DNA of 64,000 bases from Nocardioides eburneiflavus (GCF_004785795.1 NZ_SRRO01000001.1:3596001-3660000); one strand, 5' to 3'; shown: positions 27,051-35,582, numbered from the stretch's first letter. Notes: generated by a model from the letters alone, not told the origin. A program made the numbers and translations.

Positions 27051-28112
27051 ATGAACAGGTACAAGAAGGTGGCGGGAGGCATTCTTGCCCTCACCGTGGC
27101 AACGACGTCCACCACACTTCTCGCCGGGCCCGCGGAGGCTGCTCCGCCCAGCCGCATCAAGGGCGTCGTCACGGCCGACGGGGTGCCTCTGCCGAACGTG
27201 GAGGTGACGACGTGGGCCCTGGTTGCTGGTGCCTGGGTCAGCATGGACAGCGACGTCACGGGCCTCGACGGCAAGTACAACGTCGGCAAGCTCGATGACG
27301 GTGCCTACCGTGTGCGGTTCGACGACCTCACCGGTGCCTACGCGACGGAGTTCCACCTCGACGCGTCCCGGATCGAGGACGCCGAGGACGTGCAGCTGGT
27401 CGACGGGAGTGGCATGCAGACCCTGCCTGACCCGGACCTCCAGAGCGCTGCCCACGTCCTCGGCACGGTGACCGGCGGCGACGGCAAGGCCATCAGCGGC
27501 GCCGAGGTCACCGCGTACGTCGTGCAGGGAGCCGCATGGGCCTCGTTCCGGACGGTGCTCACCGGCGCCGACGGCACCTACGACCTGGGCGGGCTGCCCG
27601 GCGGCGACTACACGCTCGGCTTCCGCGACCCCGTGTCGGGTGTCACCGAGTACTGGAACGACAAGGAGGCGCTCGGCGATGCGGGCACGGTGACGGTCCC
27701 CACCAGCGAGCGCCACGACGCGCAGCTGGCCACCCCGATCGCTGCTCCTGACCCGGACCTCGTCCCCGTGCCGGTACCCACCCCGGTGACCGCCACGGAC
27801 TCGCCGACCACCGCGGCTCCGACCACGGCGCCCACCGCTGGCGTCACCGTGTTGAAGAAGCCGCGCATCAGGGGGTACGCCAAGGTCGGTCAGCGCCTGC
27901 GAGTGACGACCGGAACCTGGAACCCCGGCAAGGTGAGGCGCACGATCAAGTGGTTCGCCGACGGCAAGCGGATCAAGGGCGCGACCAAGAACCGTCTCCG
28001 CCTCACCGGCACGCTCAAGGGCAAGCGGATCTCTGCGCGCGTCACCGCCTCCGCCCCCGGCCGCACCTCGTTGAAGGTCACGACGCGGAGGACCAAGAAG
28101 GTCAGGGCCTGA
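27051..28112 (+). CDS. Secreted protein with two CarboxypepD_reg-like repeats
   Basis: Exported protein of 353 aa without a visible enzyme domain. GGAGGG lies 3 nt before the ATG. The signal peptide runs from MNRYKKVAGGILALTVATTS to GPAEAAP. Two CarboxypepD_reg/SdrD B-like beta-sandwich repeats follow (IKGVVTADGVPLPNVEVTTW and VLGTVTGGDGKAISGAEVTA; each has a GLDGKYNVG or GADGTYDLG turn). A Pro/Thr-rich stalk (about residues 235-265) leads to a basic Ig-like domain with WNPGKVRRTIKWFADGKRIK. The Lys/Arg-rich C-terminus suggests cell-envelope binding. A strong terminator ends the unit. Confidence 0.8.
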   Translation: MNRYKKVAGGILALTVATTSTTLLAGPAEAAPPSRIKGVVTADGVPLPNVEVTTWALVAGAWVSMDSDVTGLDGKYNVGKLDDGAYRVRFDDLTGAYATEFHLDASRIEDAEDVQLVDGSGMQTLPDPDLQSAAHVLGTVTGGDGKAISGAEVTAYVVQGAAWASFRTVLTGADGTYDLGGLPGGDYTLGFRDPVSGVTEYWNDKEALGDAGTVTVPTSERHDAQLATPIAAPDPDLVPVPVPTPVTATDSPTTAAPTTAPTAGVTVLKKPRIRGYAKVGQRLRVTTGTWNPGKVRRTIKWFADGKRIKGATKNRLRLTGTLKGKRISARVTASAPGRTSLKVTTRRTKKVRA

Positions 28113-28165
28113 GCCCAGGCACCACGACAGCGCGCGCGGACCCACACAGCCGCTGGCGCTCATCG

Positions 28166-28195
28166 GAGGCGGCTCCCCCGGCGGGGAGCCGCCTC
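28166..28195 (+). terminator. Hairpin terminator after the secreted CarboxypepD_reg gene
   Basis: GAGGCGGCTCCCC and GGGGAGCCGCCTC pair perfectly over 13 bp around a 4-nt loop. It lies between two convergent genes. Confidence 0.8.
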
Positions 28196-28259
28196 GCTAC
28201 GGCGCGGCGTGTCGCGACGACCACCCCGTCCTGATGGGCGCGGGGATCTGACTGCTGCG

Positions 28260-28997
28260 TCATCCGCGCTCGCTCCTCTGTCGGCGGCTTCCGCCGTGCC
28301 AGTCCTCCTGCTTGCCGACGGTGCCGGGCTGCACTCCGAACCCGACCAGCTGTGGCCTCTCGCGCAGGCTGCGCTTCAGCTCGGCGAAGCCGGGGAATCG
28401 CGCCAGGCCGACGACGTGGTCCCACAGCTCCACGGCCTGCTCGGGCTCGGGGAGGCGGCTGATCACGGGGCCGAAGAACGCCACCCCGTCCGGAGGCTCG
28501 AAGTGGATGATCGGCGTGCCCACGTCCTTGCCGGTCAGCGCGAGAGCCTCGTCGCCGTCCGCGCGGATCGCGTCGTCCCAGGCGGTGTCGTCGAGCGCGT
28601 CGGCAAGGTCGGTGGGCAGGCCCACGTCGCGGAGGACGGGCTCGAGGAACTCCCGCGTTCCGTGCCGAAGGCCCGCGTCGGCGACCGTGGTCTCGGCGGG
28701 CGGGGTGTCGAAGATGTGGGCCCCGAGTGCGGCCTGGAGCGAGTCGACCGCACCGGCGCCGTGCTCGTGACGCGCCCGGGCCACGGCACGCAACAGGCGC
28801 AGGCCAGCGGTGTGACCGGTCTCGTACTCGGGCGGGAAGTGGGCGTCGTAGTCGATGTGCTCGTTGATCAGGCGCAACGAGATGAACCGCCAGTCCACCG
28901 ACACGGCTCGCTCGGCCTGCACCATCCGGACCCACTTGCTCGTCAGCCAGCAGAACGGGCACACCGGATCGAAGTAGAAGCGGATGTCGGACGTCAT
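28260..28997 (-). CDS. DsbA-family protein, mycothiol-dependent nitroreductase (Rv2466c-like)
   Basis: Thioredoxin-fold oxidoreductase of 245 aa. The active site is in FYFDPVCPFCWLTSKWV, with a CPFC motif at about residues 13-16, and the cis-Pro loop is in GTPIIHFEPPDGVAFFGPV. The pattern DPxCPxxW...SL.LINE.. and the late block VAFFGPVISRLPEPEQAVELWD resemble M. tuberculosis Rv2466c, a mycothiol-dependent reductase that activates nitro prodrugs. The ATG at 28997 has a TAGTGT box 6 nt upstream. The neighbours are unrelated. Confidence 0.85.
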   Translation of the reverse strand: MTSDIRFYFDPVCPFCWLTSKWVRMVQAERAVSVDWRFISLRLINEHIDYDAHFPPEYETGHTAGLRLLRAVARARHEHGAGAVDSLQAALGAHIFDTPPAETTVADAGLRHGTREFLEPVLRDVGLPTDLADALDDTAWDDAIRADGDEALALTGKDVGTPIIHFEPPDGVAFFGPVISRLPEPEQAVELWDHVVGLARFPGFAELKRSLRERPQLVGFGVQPGTVGKQEDWHGGSRRQRSERG

Positions 28998-29062
28998 GGA
29001 CCGACACTAGGACCCGGACCCGAGGACGGCGCCTGACGCGCCAGAGACGTCCAACGCGCCGT

Positions 29063-29791
29063 TCACCCCAGCAGCGCCAGGTCCCGCCGTACGTACCTCA
29101 GGTGCGCCCACTCCTCCTCGAGGATCACGCGGACGCAGTCACCGACCGTGGGGCTCCAGTCGAAGCCCCACGGGTCCCTCCGCTCCTCGGCGAGCAGCTC
29201 GGGGGTGACCGTGGCGAGGAAGTCGGTGACCATCTGCTGTCGCTCGGCGCGTACGGCGAGCACCTCGTCGTAGGTCGGCGGCTCGACGCGGAAGATCGAG
29301 GTGTCGAAGCCCATCTCCGCGGCGCCGGTGAAGATCTGGCCGATATCGTGGAACGGCTGCTCGATCCGCAGGATCCCGCGGCGGAGCCACGTGTCGGTCG
29401 CCAGGACGAGGTGCCGCAGGGTCTGGGCGAGGGACCACTCGTCCGGGACGTGGGCGTCGACCAGCTCGGGCGGGGTGTCGGCGACGGTCGCGGCCCACGC
29501 GGCCTGCACCGCGACCCAGCCCTCGCGCAGGCCCTCGGGCGTCTGCGCCTTCTGGAGCTCGCGACCGGGGAACCGCCGGTTGAGCTCGGCGTCCACGAGT
29601 GGCACCACGTCGACGCCGTTGACGAGCAGGCTCCCCATGAACAGGTCGTGGCTGTCGATGTCGAGGCCGTCGACGTCGACGCTGCGCATCGTCACCCCGC
29701 TCACGTCGGAATAGCGCAGGGTGGCGCCCTTGAAGCTGGTCCTGACGAAGGTCGCGCCCTCGAAGTCACCGGTCCCGGAGTCGTTGGTCAT
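29063..29791 (-). CDS. DinB-family protein with N-terminal pentapeptide-like repeats
   Basis: Predicted metal-binding DinB_2 four-helix protein, 242 aa; such proteins in actinobacteria include mycothiol-dependent transferases. Residues about 8-45 (FEGATFVRTSFKGATLRYSD and onward) have A-x-L/F-x-x pentapeptide spacing. The DinB domain follows with EWSLAQTLRHLVLATDTWLR and EEEWAHLRYVRRDLA, which hold the likely metal-binding His residues. The ATG at 29791 is chosen because a CATCAT box lies 6 nt upstream; an in-frame start at 29839 would add 16 residues of atypical composition. Confidence 0.8.
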   Translation of the reverse strand: MTNDSGTGDFEGATFVRTSFKGATLRYSDVSGVTMRSVDVDGLDIDSHDLFMGSLLVNGVDVVPLVDAELNRRFPGRELQKAQTPEGLREGWVAVQAAWAATVADTPPELVDAHVPDEWSLAQTLRHLVLATDTWLRRGILRIEQPFHDIGQIFTGAAEMGFDTSIFRVEPPTYDEVLAVRAERQQMVTDFLATVTPELLAEERRDPWGFDWSPTVGDCVRVILEEEWAHLRYVRRDLALLG

Positions 29792-29911
29792 GGCCCCATG
29801 ATGGCCGCTGCCGGGGGCCGCGCGACAGGACCTCCCCACGCCCGGTTTGCCTCGTCACCCCGTCCGCGACATGGTGGAGGGGACACATTCGCCACACGGA
29901 TTGGAGAGCCC

Positions 29912-30187
29912 ATGCTCGCTCTCACCGAGAACGTGACCGACATCGTCAAGAAGCTCGCTGAAGAGGTGCCGGAGATCTCGGCGCTCCGCATCGCGACCGA
30001 GGTCGACGGGGAGTCCCTCTCCGTCAGCCCGGCCGACCACGGCGAGGCCGACGACCAGGTGATCCAGCAGGACGGCGCGACGGTCTACGTCGACGCGCCG
30101 GCCTCGGAGCTCCTGGCCGACAAGGTGCTGGACGGAGGCGTGGACGAGGAGGGAAACATCCAGTTCGCGCTCGGCCAGCAGGCCTGA
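29912..30187 (+). CDS. HesB/IscA-fold small protein without cysteines
   Basis: Small protein of 91 aa with the beginning MLALTENVTDIVKKLAEE and the strand pattern ISALRIATEVDGESLSVSP, matching the HesB/IscA (iron-sulfur cluster biogenesis) fold. There is no cysteine in the whole protein, so it cannot bind a cluster in the IscA way; its role is unknown. Many actinobacteria encode such a version. TTGGAGAGCC precedes the ATG and provides a Shine-Dalgarno. A strong hairpin follows. Confidence 0.75.
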   Translation: MLALTENVTDIVKKLAEEVPEISALRIATEVDGESLSVSPADHGEADDQVIQQDGATVYVDAPASELLADKVLDGGVDEEGNIQFALGQQA

Positions 30188-30210
30188 TCGACCGCTCCAC
30201 CCACGGCGAC

Positions 30211-30242
30211 GAGCCCCGGACCCCGCGTGGGGGCCGGGGCTC
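30211..30242. terminator. Hairpin terminator between convergent genes
   Basis: GAGCCCCGG-A-CCCC pairs with GGGGG-CCGGGGCTC around GCGT. It can end transcription of both the HesB-like gene and the epimerase gene, whose stop is at 30246. Confidence 0.8.
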
Positions 30243-30245
30243 CGC

Positions 30246-31145
30246 TCATCCCCGTCGCGGGTCGTCGAGCACGTCGCGCCACGAGTGCCGCGGCTCGAAG
30301 CCGACCAGCTCGCGCGCCTTGTCGATCGCGTAGAACGTCTCGTCGCGCCGCATCTCGCGGCGCACCTCGACGCCGTCGTAGAAGCGCTCGATGACCTCCG
30401 CCGTCGTCGCGGCGACCGACATGTCGGCGTTGGCGACGTTGAAGACCTCGTAGCCCAGGCCGTCGGTCTCCAGGCAGCGTTGGACCATCAGGCCGAGGTC
30501 GCGCACGTCGATGTAGGCGAAGATGTTGCGCCGCCGCAGGCCCGCGTCCTCGAGGAAGTCGGGGAACATCTCGGCGTACTCGTGCGGCTCGATCACGTTG
30601 TTGATCCGCAGGCCGTAGACGTCCGCACCCGTGCGCGCCTGGAACGACCGCGCGGTCACCTCGTTGGCGACCTTCGACATCGCGTACGAGTCCTCGGGGA
30701 CCGTCGGGTGCTCCTCGTCGACGGGGAGGTAGAGCGGGCGGCGCTCGCCCTGCGCGAAGCACACGCCGTAGGTCGTCTCGGACGAGGCGAAGACGACCTT
30801 GCGGATGCCGAGGCGGGTCGCCGCCTCGAGCACGTGGTAGGTGCTGAGGACGTTGGTGGCGTAGGTCGTCGAGTCGGCCGTGCGCAGGATGGCGGGCACC
30901 GCGGCGAAGTGCACGACGGCGTCGTACGACGGCTTCTCGGGCAGGTCGAGCTCGTCGAAGGTCGCCAGCCCGGCGAGCGCCGACCAGACCTCGCCCGGCT
31001 CGGTGAGGTCGACCGCCAGGTCGTGGACGTCGGGGTGGTCGAGCGGGACGAGGTCGGCGTTGGTGACCTGGTGGCCCTGCTCCGCGAGGTACGGGGCGAC
31101 GTGGCGTCCGGCCTTGCCGCTGCCGCCCGTGAAGAAGATGCGCAT
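30246..31145 (-). CDS. NAD-dependent epimerase/dehydratase (extended SDR)
   Basis: Nucleotide-sugar epimerase/dehydratase-like enzyme of 299 aa. The NAD-binding Rossmann motif is TGGSGKAGRH at residues 6-15. The active-site segment holds SSETTYG and the Tyr-x3-Lys pair in SYAMSKVANE. GAAGGA lies 4 nt before the ATG at 31145. The gene is 10 bp downstream of a hypothetical gene on the same strand, so the two probably form an operon. The sugar substrate cannot be deduced. Confidence 0.88.
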   Translation of the reverse strand: MRIFFTGGSGKAGRHVAPYLAEQGHQVTNADLVPLDHPDVHDLAVDLTEPGEVWSALAGLATFDELDLPEKPSYDAVVHFAAVPAILRTADSTTYATNVLSTYHVLEAATRLGIRKVVFASSETTYGVCFAQGERRPLYLPVDEEHPTVPEDSYAMSKVANEVTARSFQARTGADVYGLRINNVIEPHEYAEMFPDFLEDAGLRRRNIFAYIDVRDLGLMVQRCLETDGLGYEVFNVANADMSVAATTAEVIERFYDGVEVRREMRRDETFYAIDKARELVGFEPRHSWRDVLDDPRRG

Positions 31146-31155
31146 GGGTTCCTTC

Positions 31156-31764
31156 CTACCCCGGCGGGGCAAGGGCGGACCCGCCCGGTCGGGCCTGCAG
31201 CTGACGCCGCGCCAGCTCGAGGCCCGCGATCCATCCCGGAGCGCGCCCACCCGTGGGTGGGCGGATCACGCCCATGTCGTGCCCTGCGCGGGCCAGCGCC
31301 CAGGCGACCACGGAGTTGGAGTTCCACATCTCACCGGTGCCCAGCTCGTCACGGCCCCAGACCAGCGGTGGCACCTGCTCGAGGACCGCGAGCACGCTCG
31401 CGACCCGCGCCGGGTCCTCGGTCGTGCGGACGGGACTGGCGATCGCGTCGGCGACGTCGGGGATCCGGCCGCCGGCCCAGCAGCGCACCTCGTAGCGGAA
31501 AGGACGGAGCCGACCCAGGCCGTACGCCCCGACGGGACCTTCGCAGAGGACGCCGCGGTCGTCGTCGGCGACGTTCCACACCGGTCCCATCTCGACCGCG
31601 TAGGTGACGTCGTCGGCGCGGACCATCAGGGCGGAGTGGTAGAGGTCGGAGGCGGGCCGGTGCCCACGCCACGCGGCCAACCGCTCGTAGACGCGGCCGT
31701 TGGTCCGGACGAACCACCCGCCGGCGCCCAGCGGCAACCAGTACAGGTCGACCCATGAGTCCAT
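31156..31764 (-). CDS. Conserved hypothetical protein, possibly papain-like
   Basis: I do not recognise a named family with certainty. The protein has 202 aa and no signal peptide. Two blocks look conserved: LYHSALMVRADDVTYAVEMG near the N-terminus and GEMWNSNSVVAWALARAG in the second half. This order, a His-containing strand first and an NSNSxxxWAL helix later, recalls circularly permuted NlpC/P60-LRAT proteins, but the cysteine expected at the helix start is a Ser, so it may be inactive or unrelated. It is followed after 10 bp by the epimerase gene. Confidence 0.6.
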   Translation of the reverse strand: MDSWVDLYWLPLGAGGWFVRTNGRVYERLAAWRGHRPASDLYHSALMVRADDVTYAVEMGPVWNVADDDRGVLCEGPVGAYGLGRLRPFRYEVRCWAGGRIPDVADAIASPVRTTEDPARVASVLAVLEQVPPLVWGRDELGTGEMWNSNSVVAWALARAGHDMGVIRPPTGGRAPGWIAGLELARRQLQARPGGSALAPPG

Positions 31765-31801
31765 CGCACCGCCCTCCGACCCGACCCGGACCGCAGCCCG
31801 G

Positions 31802-32473
31802 TCAGTGCGCCACCGAGACGTCCTCGCAGCCGATCAGCGTGTCGAGGGGGTCCAGGCCGCCCTCCCCGTCCAGGGCGTAGTAGGTGACCCGGTCGAACCC
31901 GCTGCCGCAGTCGATGACGTCCGGCACCCCGTCGTCGACCGTCTTCACCTCGTCGTCGCCCGCAGCGGCGACGACGCGGTCGCGGCCACCGGTGACGCCG
32001 AAGAAGTCGTCGCCGGTGCCGCCGCGGAGCACGTCGTCCCCGGGCTCGTCGGTCAGCTCGCTGATCACGCCGTCGGTCAGGGAGTCGTCGCCGGTGCCAC
32101 CCCGGAGCCTGTCGTCGCCGGGGCCGCCGGAGAGGACGTCGCGGCCGATTCCGCCGGCGAGCAGGTCGTCGCCGCCGTCGCCGAAGAGCATGTCGGCTCC
32201 GCCCCCACCCGCGAGCAGGTCGCGGCCGGACCCACCGCCGCCCACGTCGCGTCCGAGCCCGCCGCGGAGGACGTCGGTCCCGGCGCCACCGTGGAGCCGG
32301 TCCGCTCCCGCCCGCCCGCGGAGGACGTCGTCGCCACCGCGGGCCCGGACGACGTCCGCCCCGGGCGTGCCGACGAGCGTGTCGTCACCCGGGGTGCCCG
32401 TGATCACAGCGGCGGCCGCCGGTGCGGCCAGGGTCAGCGCGAGGGCCAGGCCTGCGGTCATGGTGCGTCGCAC
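31802..32473 (-). CDS. Secreted RTX-type calcium-binding repeat protein
   Basis: Protein of 223 aa made almost wholly of glycine-aspartate nonapeptide repeats (GTPGDDTLVG, GGDDVLRGRAGADRLHGGAG and about eight more), which fold into a calcium-loaded beta-roll. The GTG at 32473 follows AAGGG by 7 nt and starts a Sec signal peptide (RRTMTAGLALALTLAAPAAA). Classic RTX toxins lack this and use type I secretion. The C-terminal 60 residues have no repeats (CGSGFDRVTYYALDGEGG, IGCEDVSVAH) and two Cys. No enzyme domain is fused, so it is not a toxin by sequence. Confidence 0.85.
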   Translation of the reverse strand: MRRTMTAGLALALTLAAPAAAAVITGTPGDDTLVGTPGADVVRARGGDDVLRGRAGADRLHGGAGTDVLRGGLGRDVGGGGSGRDLLAGGGGADMLFGDGGDDLLAGGIGRDVLSGGPGDDRLRGGTGDDSLTDGVISELTDEPGDDVLRGGTGDDFFGVTGGRDRVVAAAGDDEVKTVDDGVPDVIDCGSGFDRVTYYALDGEGGLDPLDTLIGCEDVSVAH

Positions 32474-32579
32474 GGGATCACCCTTCGTCGGAGTTCGCTC
32501 CATGCTGTGCCACGTCGAGGGTCCACCGCTAGGGGCGGAGGTCCCCGACTAGGCGACTCACGCCGACCGAGGGGGTGGC

Positions 32580-33899
32580 TCACCGGTCCGGCCGCGCTGC
32601 GTTCTCCTGCGCCCGCAGCAGCAGCACCGCGCGCTCGCCCTCGTTGCGGGTGAGCGCCGCCGCCTCGACGAAGGCGGCCTCCGCCTCGGCGAACCGCCCG
32701 GCCCGCTCCAGCAGGTCGCCGCGCACGGCCAGCACGAGCGGCGAGCCGGGCAGCTCGGCCGCGTCGACCGCGGCCAGCACGGCGAGGCCGGCCTCGGGGC
32801 CGTGTGCCCGCCCGTGGGCGACCGCCCGGTTCACCTCGACGACGGGGCCGGGCGCCGCCTGCGCCAGCACGTCGTAGAGCGCGGCGATCCGCCCCCAGTC
32901 GGTGTCCTCGGCGCGCGCGGCGACGGCGTGCTCCGCAGCGATGGAGGCCTGGAGGAAGTACGTCCCGACCGGGGTGCCGGTGGCGGCGAGGCGGGAGGCC
33001 GCCCGCAGCACGGCGAGGCCGCGCCGGACCATCAGCGGGTCCCACCGCGTACGGTCCTGGGCCTCGAGCAGCACGGGGGTGCCGTCGGGGGAGAGGCGGG
33101 CGGCCGTGCGCGAGCCCTGCAGCTCGAGCAGTGCCTGCAGCCCCAGCACCTCGGGCTCGTCGGGGGCGAGGTCGGCCAGCATGCGTGCCAGGCGGGTCGC
33201 CTCGGCGGCGAGGTCCGGGCGCATCCAGTCCGCGCCCGACGTGGCGGTGTAGCCCTCGTTGAAGATCAGGTAGATCACCGCCATCACGTCGTCGAGGCGC
33301 GCGGCCCGCTCCTCGCCGGTGGGCATCTCGAGCTCGGCGCGGACCGATGCGAGGGTCTTCTTGGCCCGCGAGATGCGCTGGCCCATCGTGGCCTCGCTGG
33401 TGAGGAAGCCGCGGGCGATCTCGGCGGTCGTGAGGCCGCCGACCAGACGTAGCGTGAGTGCCGCACGGGACTCGGGGGTGAGCGCAGGATGGCAGGACAG
33501 GAACACCAGCCGCAGGACGTCGTCCTCGATGTGGTCGACCTGGTCGTCGAGGTCGGGCACGTGTGCCTCCTCCCCGCCGCTGACACCGCGGTCGTGCTGC
33601 AGCTCGGCGACCTTGCGGCGCAGCGTCTCGGCGCGCCGGAAGTGGTCGACGCCGCGGCGCTTCGCCGTCGTCATCAGCCAGGCGGACGGGTTGTCCGGGA
33701 TCCCTGTACGCGGCCACTGCTCGAGCGCGGCGACGAGCGCGTCCTGCGCGAGGTCCTCGGCGAGGTCCACGTCGCGGGTCATCCGGGTGAGGGCGCCGAC
33801 GAGGCGGGCCGACTCGGCCCGCCACGCGGCGATCACGGCCCCTGTCGAAGCATCTGAGGGGTCGTCCGTCCTGTCGTCTGGGGGAGTCCCTGCCGGCAC
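32580..33899 (-). CDS. ECF42-type RNA polymerase sigma factor with DUF6596 C-terminal domain
   Basis: Extracytoplasmic-function sigma factor of about 439 aa. Region 2 is in VGALTRMTRDVDLAEDLAQD and SAWLMTTAKRRGVDHFRR; region 4 is in LRLVGGLTTAEIARGFLTSE. The long C-terminal extension is a TPR-like DUF6596 domain (VIYLIFNEGYTATSG, LLEAQDRTRWD, EVNRAVAHGRA), the hallmark of the ECF42 group. The GTG at 33899 has a TACGCT box 6 nt upstream. It lies 23 nt after the DGPF gene, the known genomic partner of ECF42 factors, and there is no anti-sigma gene. Confidence 0.92.
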   Translation of the reverse strand: MPAGTPPDDRTDDPSDASTGAVIAAWRAESARLVGALTRMTRDVDLAEDLAQDALVAALEQWPRTGIPDNPSAWLMTTAKRRGVDHFRRAETLRRKVAELQHDRGVSGGEEAHVPDLDDQVDHIEDDVLRLVFLSCHPALTPESRAALTLRLVGGLTTAEIARGFLTSEATMGQRISRAKKTLASVRAELEMPTGEERAARLDDVMAVIYLIFNEGYTATSGADWMRPDLAAEATRLARMLADLAPDEPEVLGLQALLELQGSRTAARLSPDGTPVLLEAQDRTRWDPLMVRRGLAVLRAASRLAATGTPVGTYFLQASIAAEHAVAARAEDTDWGRIAALYDVLAQAAPGPVVEVNRAVAHGRAHGPEAGLAVLAAVDAAELPGSPLVLAVRGDLLERAGRFAEAEAAFVEAAALTRNEGERAVLLLRAQENAARPDR

Positions 33900-33922
33900 C
33901 GGGCCAGCGTAGTGAGGCCGGG

Positions 33923-34297
33923 TCAGCCTGTCGGGGCGTCCGGGCCGTCGGAGATCTGGCGCAGCGTCGACACCACGGTGACCTCGGGCCAGTGCTCGGC
34001 GTGGAGCTCGGCGAACTTCTGCTGGTCGGCCACGGCCTCCTCGAGACTGGGGTACTCCAGCAGCGACCAGCCGCCGACGACCTCCTTGGCCTCGGCGTAC
34101 GGCCCGTCGACCCGGCTGACCTCGCCCTTGCGCACCACGAAGTTGACGGCGTCCTCGGTGCCGTACAGGCCGCCGCCGTCGAGGAAGACGCCGCTGGCGG
34201 CGCGCTCGCCGATGTAGACGTCCATCGCGTCGAACAGCGACTGCGGCGGCATCCCGATGTTCTCTTCCATCCTGACGAATCCCATGAAACGCGGCAT
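33923..34297 (-). CDS. YCII-related DGPF-domain protein
   Basis: Small protein of 124 aa with a ferredoxin-like YCII fold. It contains RVDGPYAEAKEVVGGWSLLE, which holds the DGPF-like signature (here DGPY). A strong Shine-Dalgarno (AGGAGGAG) lies 8-9 nt before the ATG at 34297. DGPF genes are linked to ECF42 sigma factors and are their expected targets. Here the gene precedes the sigma gene and carries an ECF42-like promoter. Confidence 0.9.
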   Translation of the reverse strand: MPRFMGFVRMEENIGMPPQSLFDAMDVYIGERAASGVFLDGGGLYGTEDAVNFVVRKGEVSRVDGPYAEAKEVVGGWSLLEYPSLEEAVADQQKFAELHAEHWPEVTVVSTLRQISDGPDAPTG

Positions 34298-34342
34298 GGT
34301 ATTTGCTCCTCCTGTGGGCGGTGGGTGTGTTCTCGCACGTAC

Positions 34343-34369
34343 GTCGAACGGGTCCGACGCGTCTCGACA
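34343..34369 (-). promoter_or_regulatory. Predicted ECF42-dependent promoter of the DGPF-sigma operon
   Basis: On the minus strand TGTCGA (34364-34369) and CGAC (34343-34346) are separated by 17 nt, 45 nt before the DGPF start codon. As I recall, ECF42 promoters have TGTCGA at -35 and CGWC at -10, so this matches exactly and predicts autoregulation. Confidence 0.7.
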
Positions 34370-34430
34370 TCGGTGTCAGAAGTTTTTCCGACGCATCCCT
34401 GGCTTGCCACCCCCACGCACGATGGAAGCC

Positions 34431-35582
34431 ATGAGGTCCCCCGCTCCCGCCCTCGCCGGGCTGGTCGCCCTGCTCGCCACCGGGTGCTCGGGCGACACTG
34501 CGGCGTCCGGCTCGCTCGGGCCCGCCACGGCGGAGAGCGATGACGGCTGGCCGTTCGTGGTCGAGGAGGTGGACCGCCTCGAGGACCCGTGGGCGATGGC
34601 GTTCCTGCCCGGCACCGGCGACCTGCTCATCACCGAGCGCACCGGCGCGTTGCACCTGCGCGACGCCGGGAGCGGCGAGCGGGTCGAGGTCGGGGGAGTG
34701 CCGGAGGTGGTCGTCGCGGGGCAGGGCGGGCTCGGCGACGTGCTGCCCGCCCCGACGTACGCGGACGACGGGCTCGTCTACCTGAGCTGGGTGGAGGAGG
34801 GCGACGGCGGCACCGGGGCCGTCGTCGGGCGTGCCGGGCTCGAGACCGGCGACCGGCCGCGCCTGGTCGACCTCGAGGTCGTCTGGAGGCAGACGCCGAA
34901 GGTCGACGGCGACGGCCACTTCGGACACCGGCTCGCCTTCTCGCCCGACGGGCAGCACCTGTTCGTCTCGTCCGGCGACCGGCAGCTCCAGGACCCGGCG
35001 CAGGACACGACGAACACGCTCGGCACGATCGTCCGGCTCACCCCCGACGGGGACCCGGCGCCCGGCAACCCGCTGGCCGACGAGGGCGGCGCGGCCGCGG
35101 AGATCTGGAGCTGGGGCCACCGCAACCCGCTCGGCCTCGAGCTCGCTCCCGACGGCACCCTGTGGTCGTCGGAGATGGGGCCCGAGGGCGGCGACGAGCT
35201 CAACCTCGTCGAGGCCGGGTCCAACTACGGCTGGCCCGAGGTCTCCGACGGCAGCGACTACGGCGGCGGCGAGATCCCCGACCACGCCGAGGGGGACGGG
35301 TACGCCCGTCCCGCGCGCTCATGGACTCCGAGCATCTCGCCGGGCAGCCTGATGATCTACCGTGGCGACCTCTTCGAGGACTGGCAGGGCGACGCGTTCC
35401 TCGGCGCGCTGTCGGGCGAGGCACTCGTGCGCGTCGACCTCGACCGCGAGACCGCGGGCGACGCCGAGGTCTTCGACACCGGCGAGCGCATCCGCGCCGT
35501 CGAGGAGGGACCCGACGGCTCGATCTGGCTGCTCGAGGACGCGGGCGCGGGGCGCCTGCTGCGACTGACGCCGGCGGAGTAG
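34431..35582 (+). CDS. PQQ-dependent sugar dehydrogenase (GSDH-type) lipoprotein
   Basis: Periplasm-facing beta-propeller oxidoreductase of about 383 aa. It has a lipoprotein signal (MRSPAPALAGLVALLATGCS, lipobox LATGC). Conserved pieces are EDPWAMAFLPGTGDLLITER, the catalytic-His block GDGHFGHRLAFSPDGQ, WSWGHRNPLGLE and GSNYGWPEVSDG, as in soluble glucose/sorbosone dehydrogenases. An ATG at 34422 in the same frame would add three residues; 34431 gives the cleaner signal sequence. I see no PQQ synthesis genes in the window. It is divergent from the DGPF-sigma operon. Confidence 0.88.
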   Translation: MRSPAPALAGLVALLATGCSGDTAASGSLGPATAESDDGWPFVVEEVDRLEDPWAMAFLPGTGDLLITERTGALHLRDAGSGERVEVGGVPEVVVAGQGGLGDVLPAPTYADDGLVYLSWVEEGDGGTGAVVGRAGLETGDRPRLVDLEVVWRQTPKVDGDGHFGHRLAFSPDGQHLFVSSGDRQLQDPAQDTTNTLGTIVRLTPDGDPAPGNPLADEGGAAAEIWSWGHRNPLGLELAPDGTLWSSEMGPEGGDELNLVEAGSNYGWPEVSDGSDYGGGEIPDHAEGDGYARPARSWTPSISPGSLMIYRGDLFEDWQGDAFLGALSGEALVRVDLDRETAGDAEVFDTGERIRAVEEGPDGSIWLLEDAGAGRLLRLTPAE

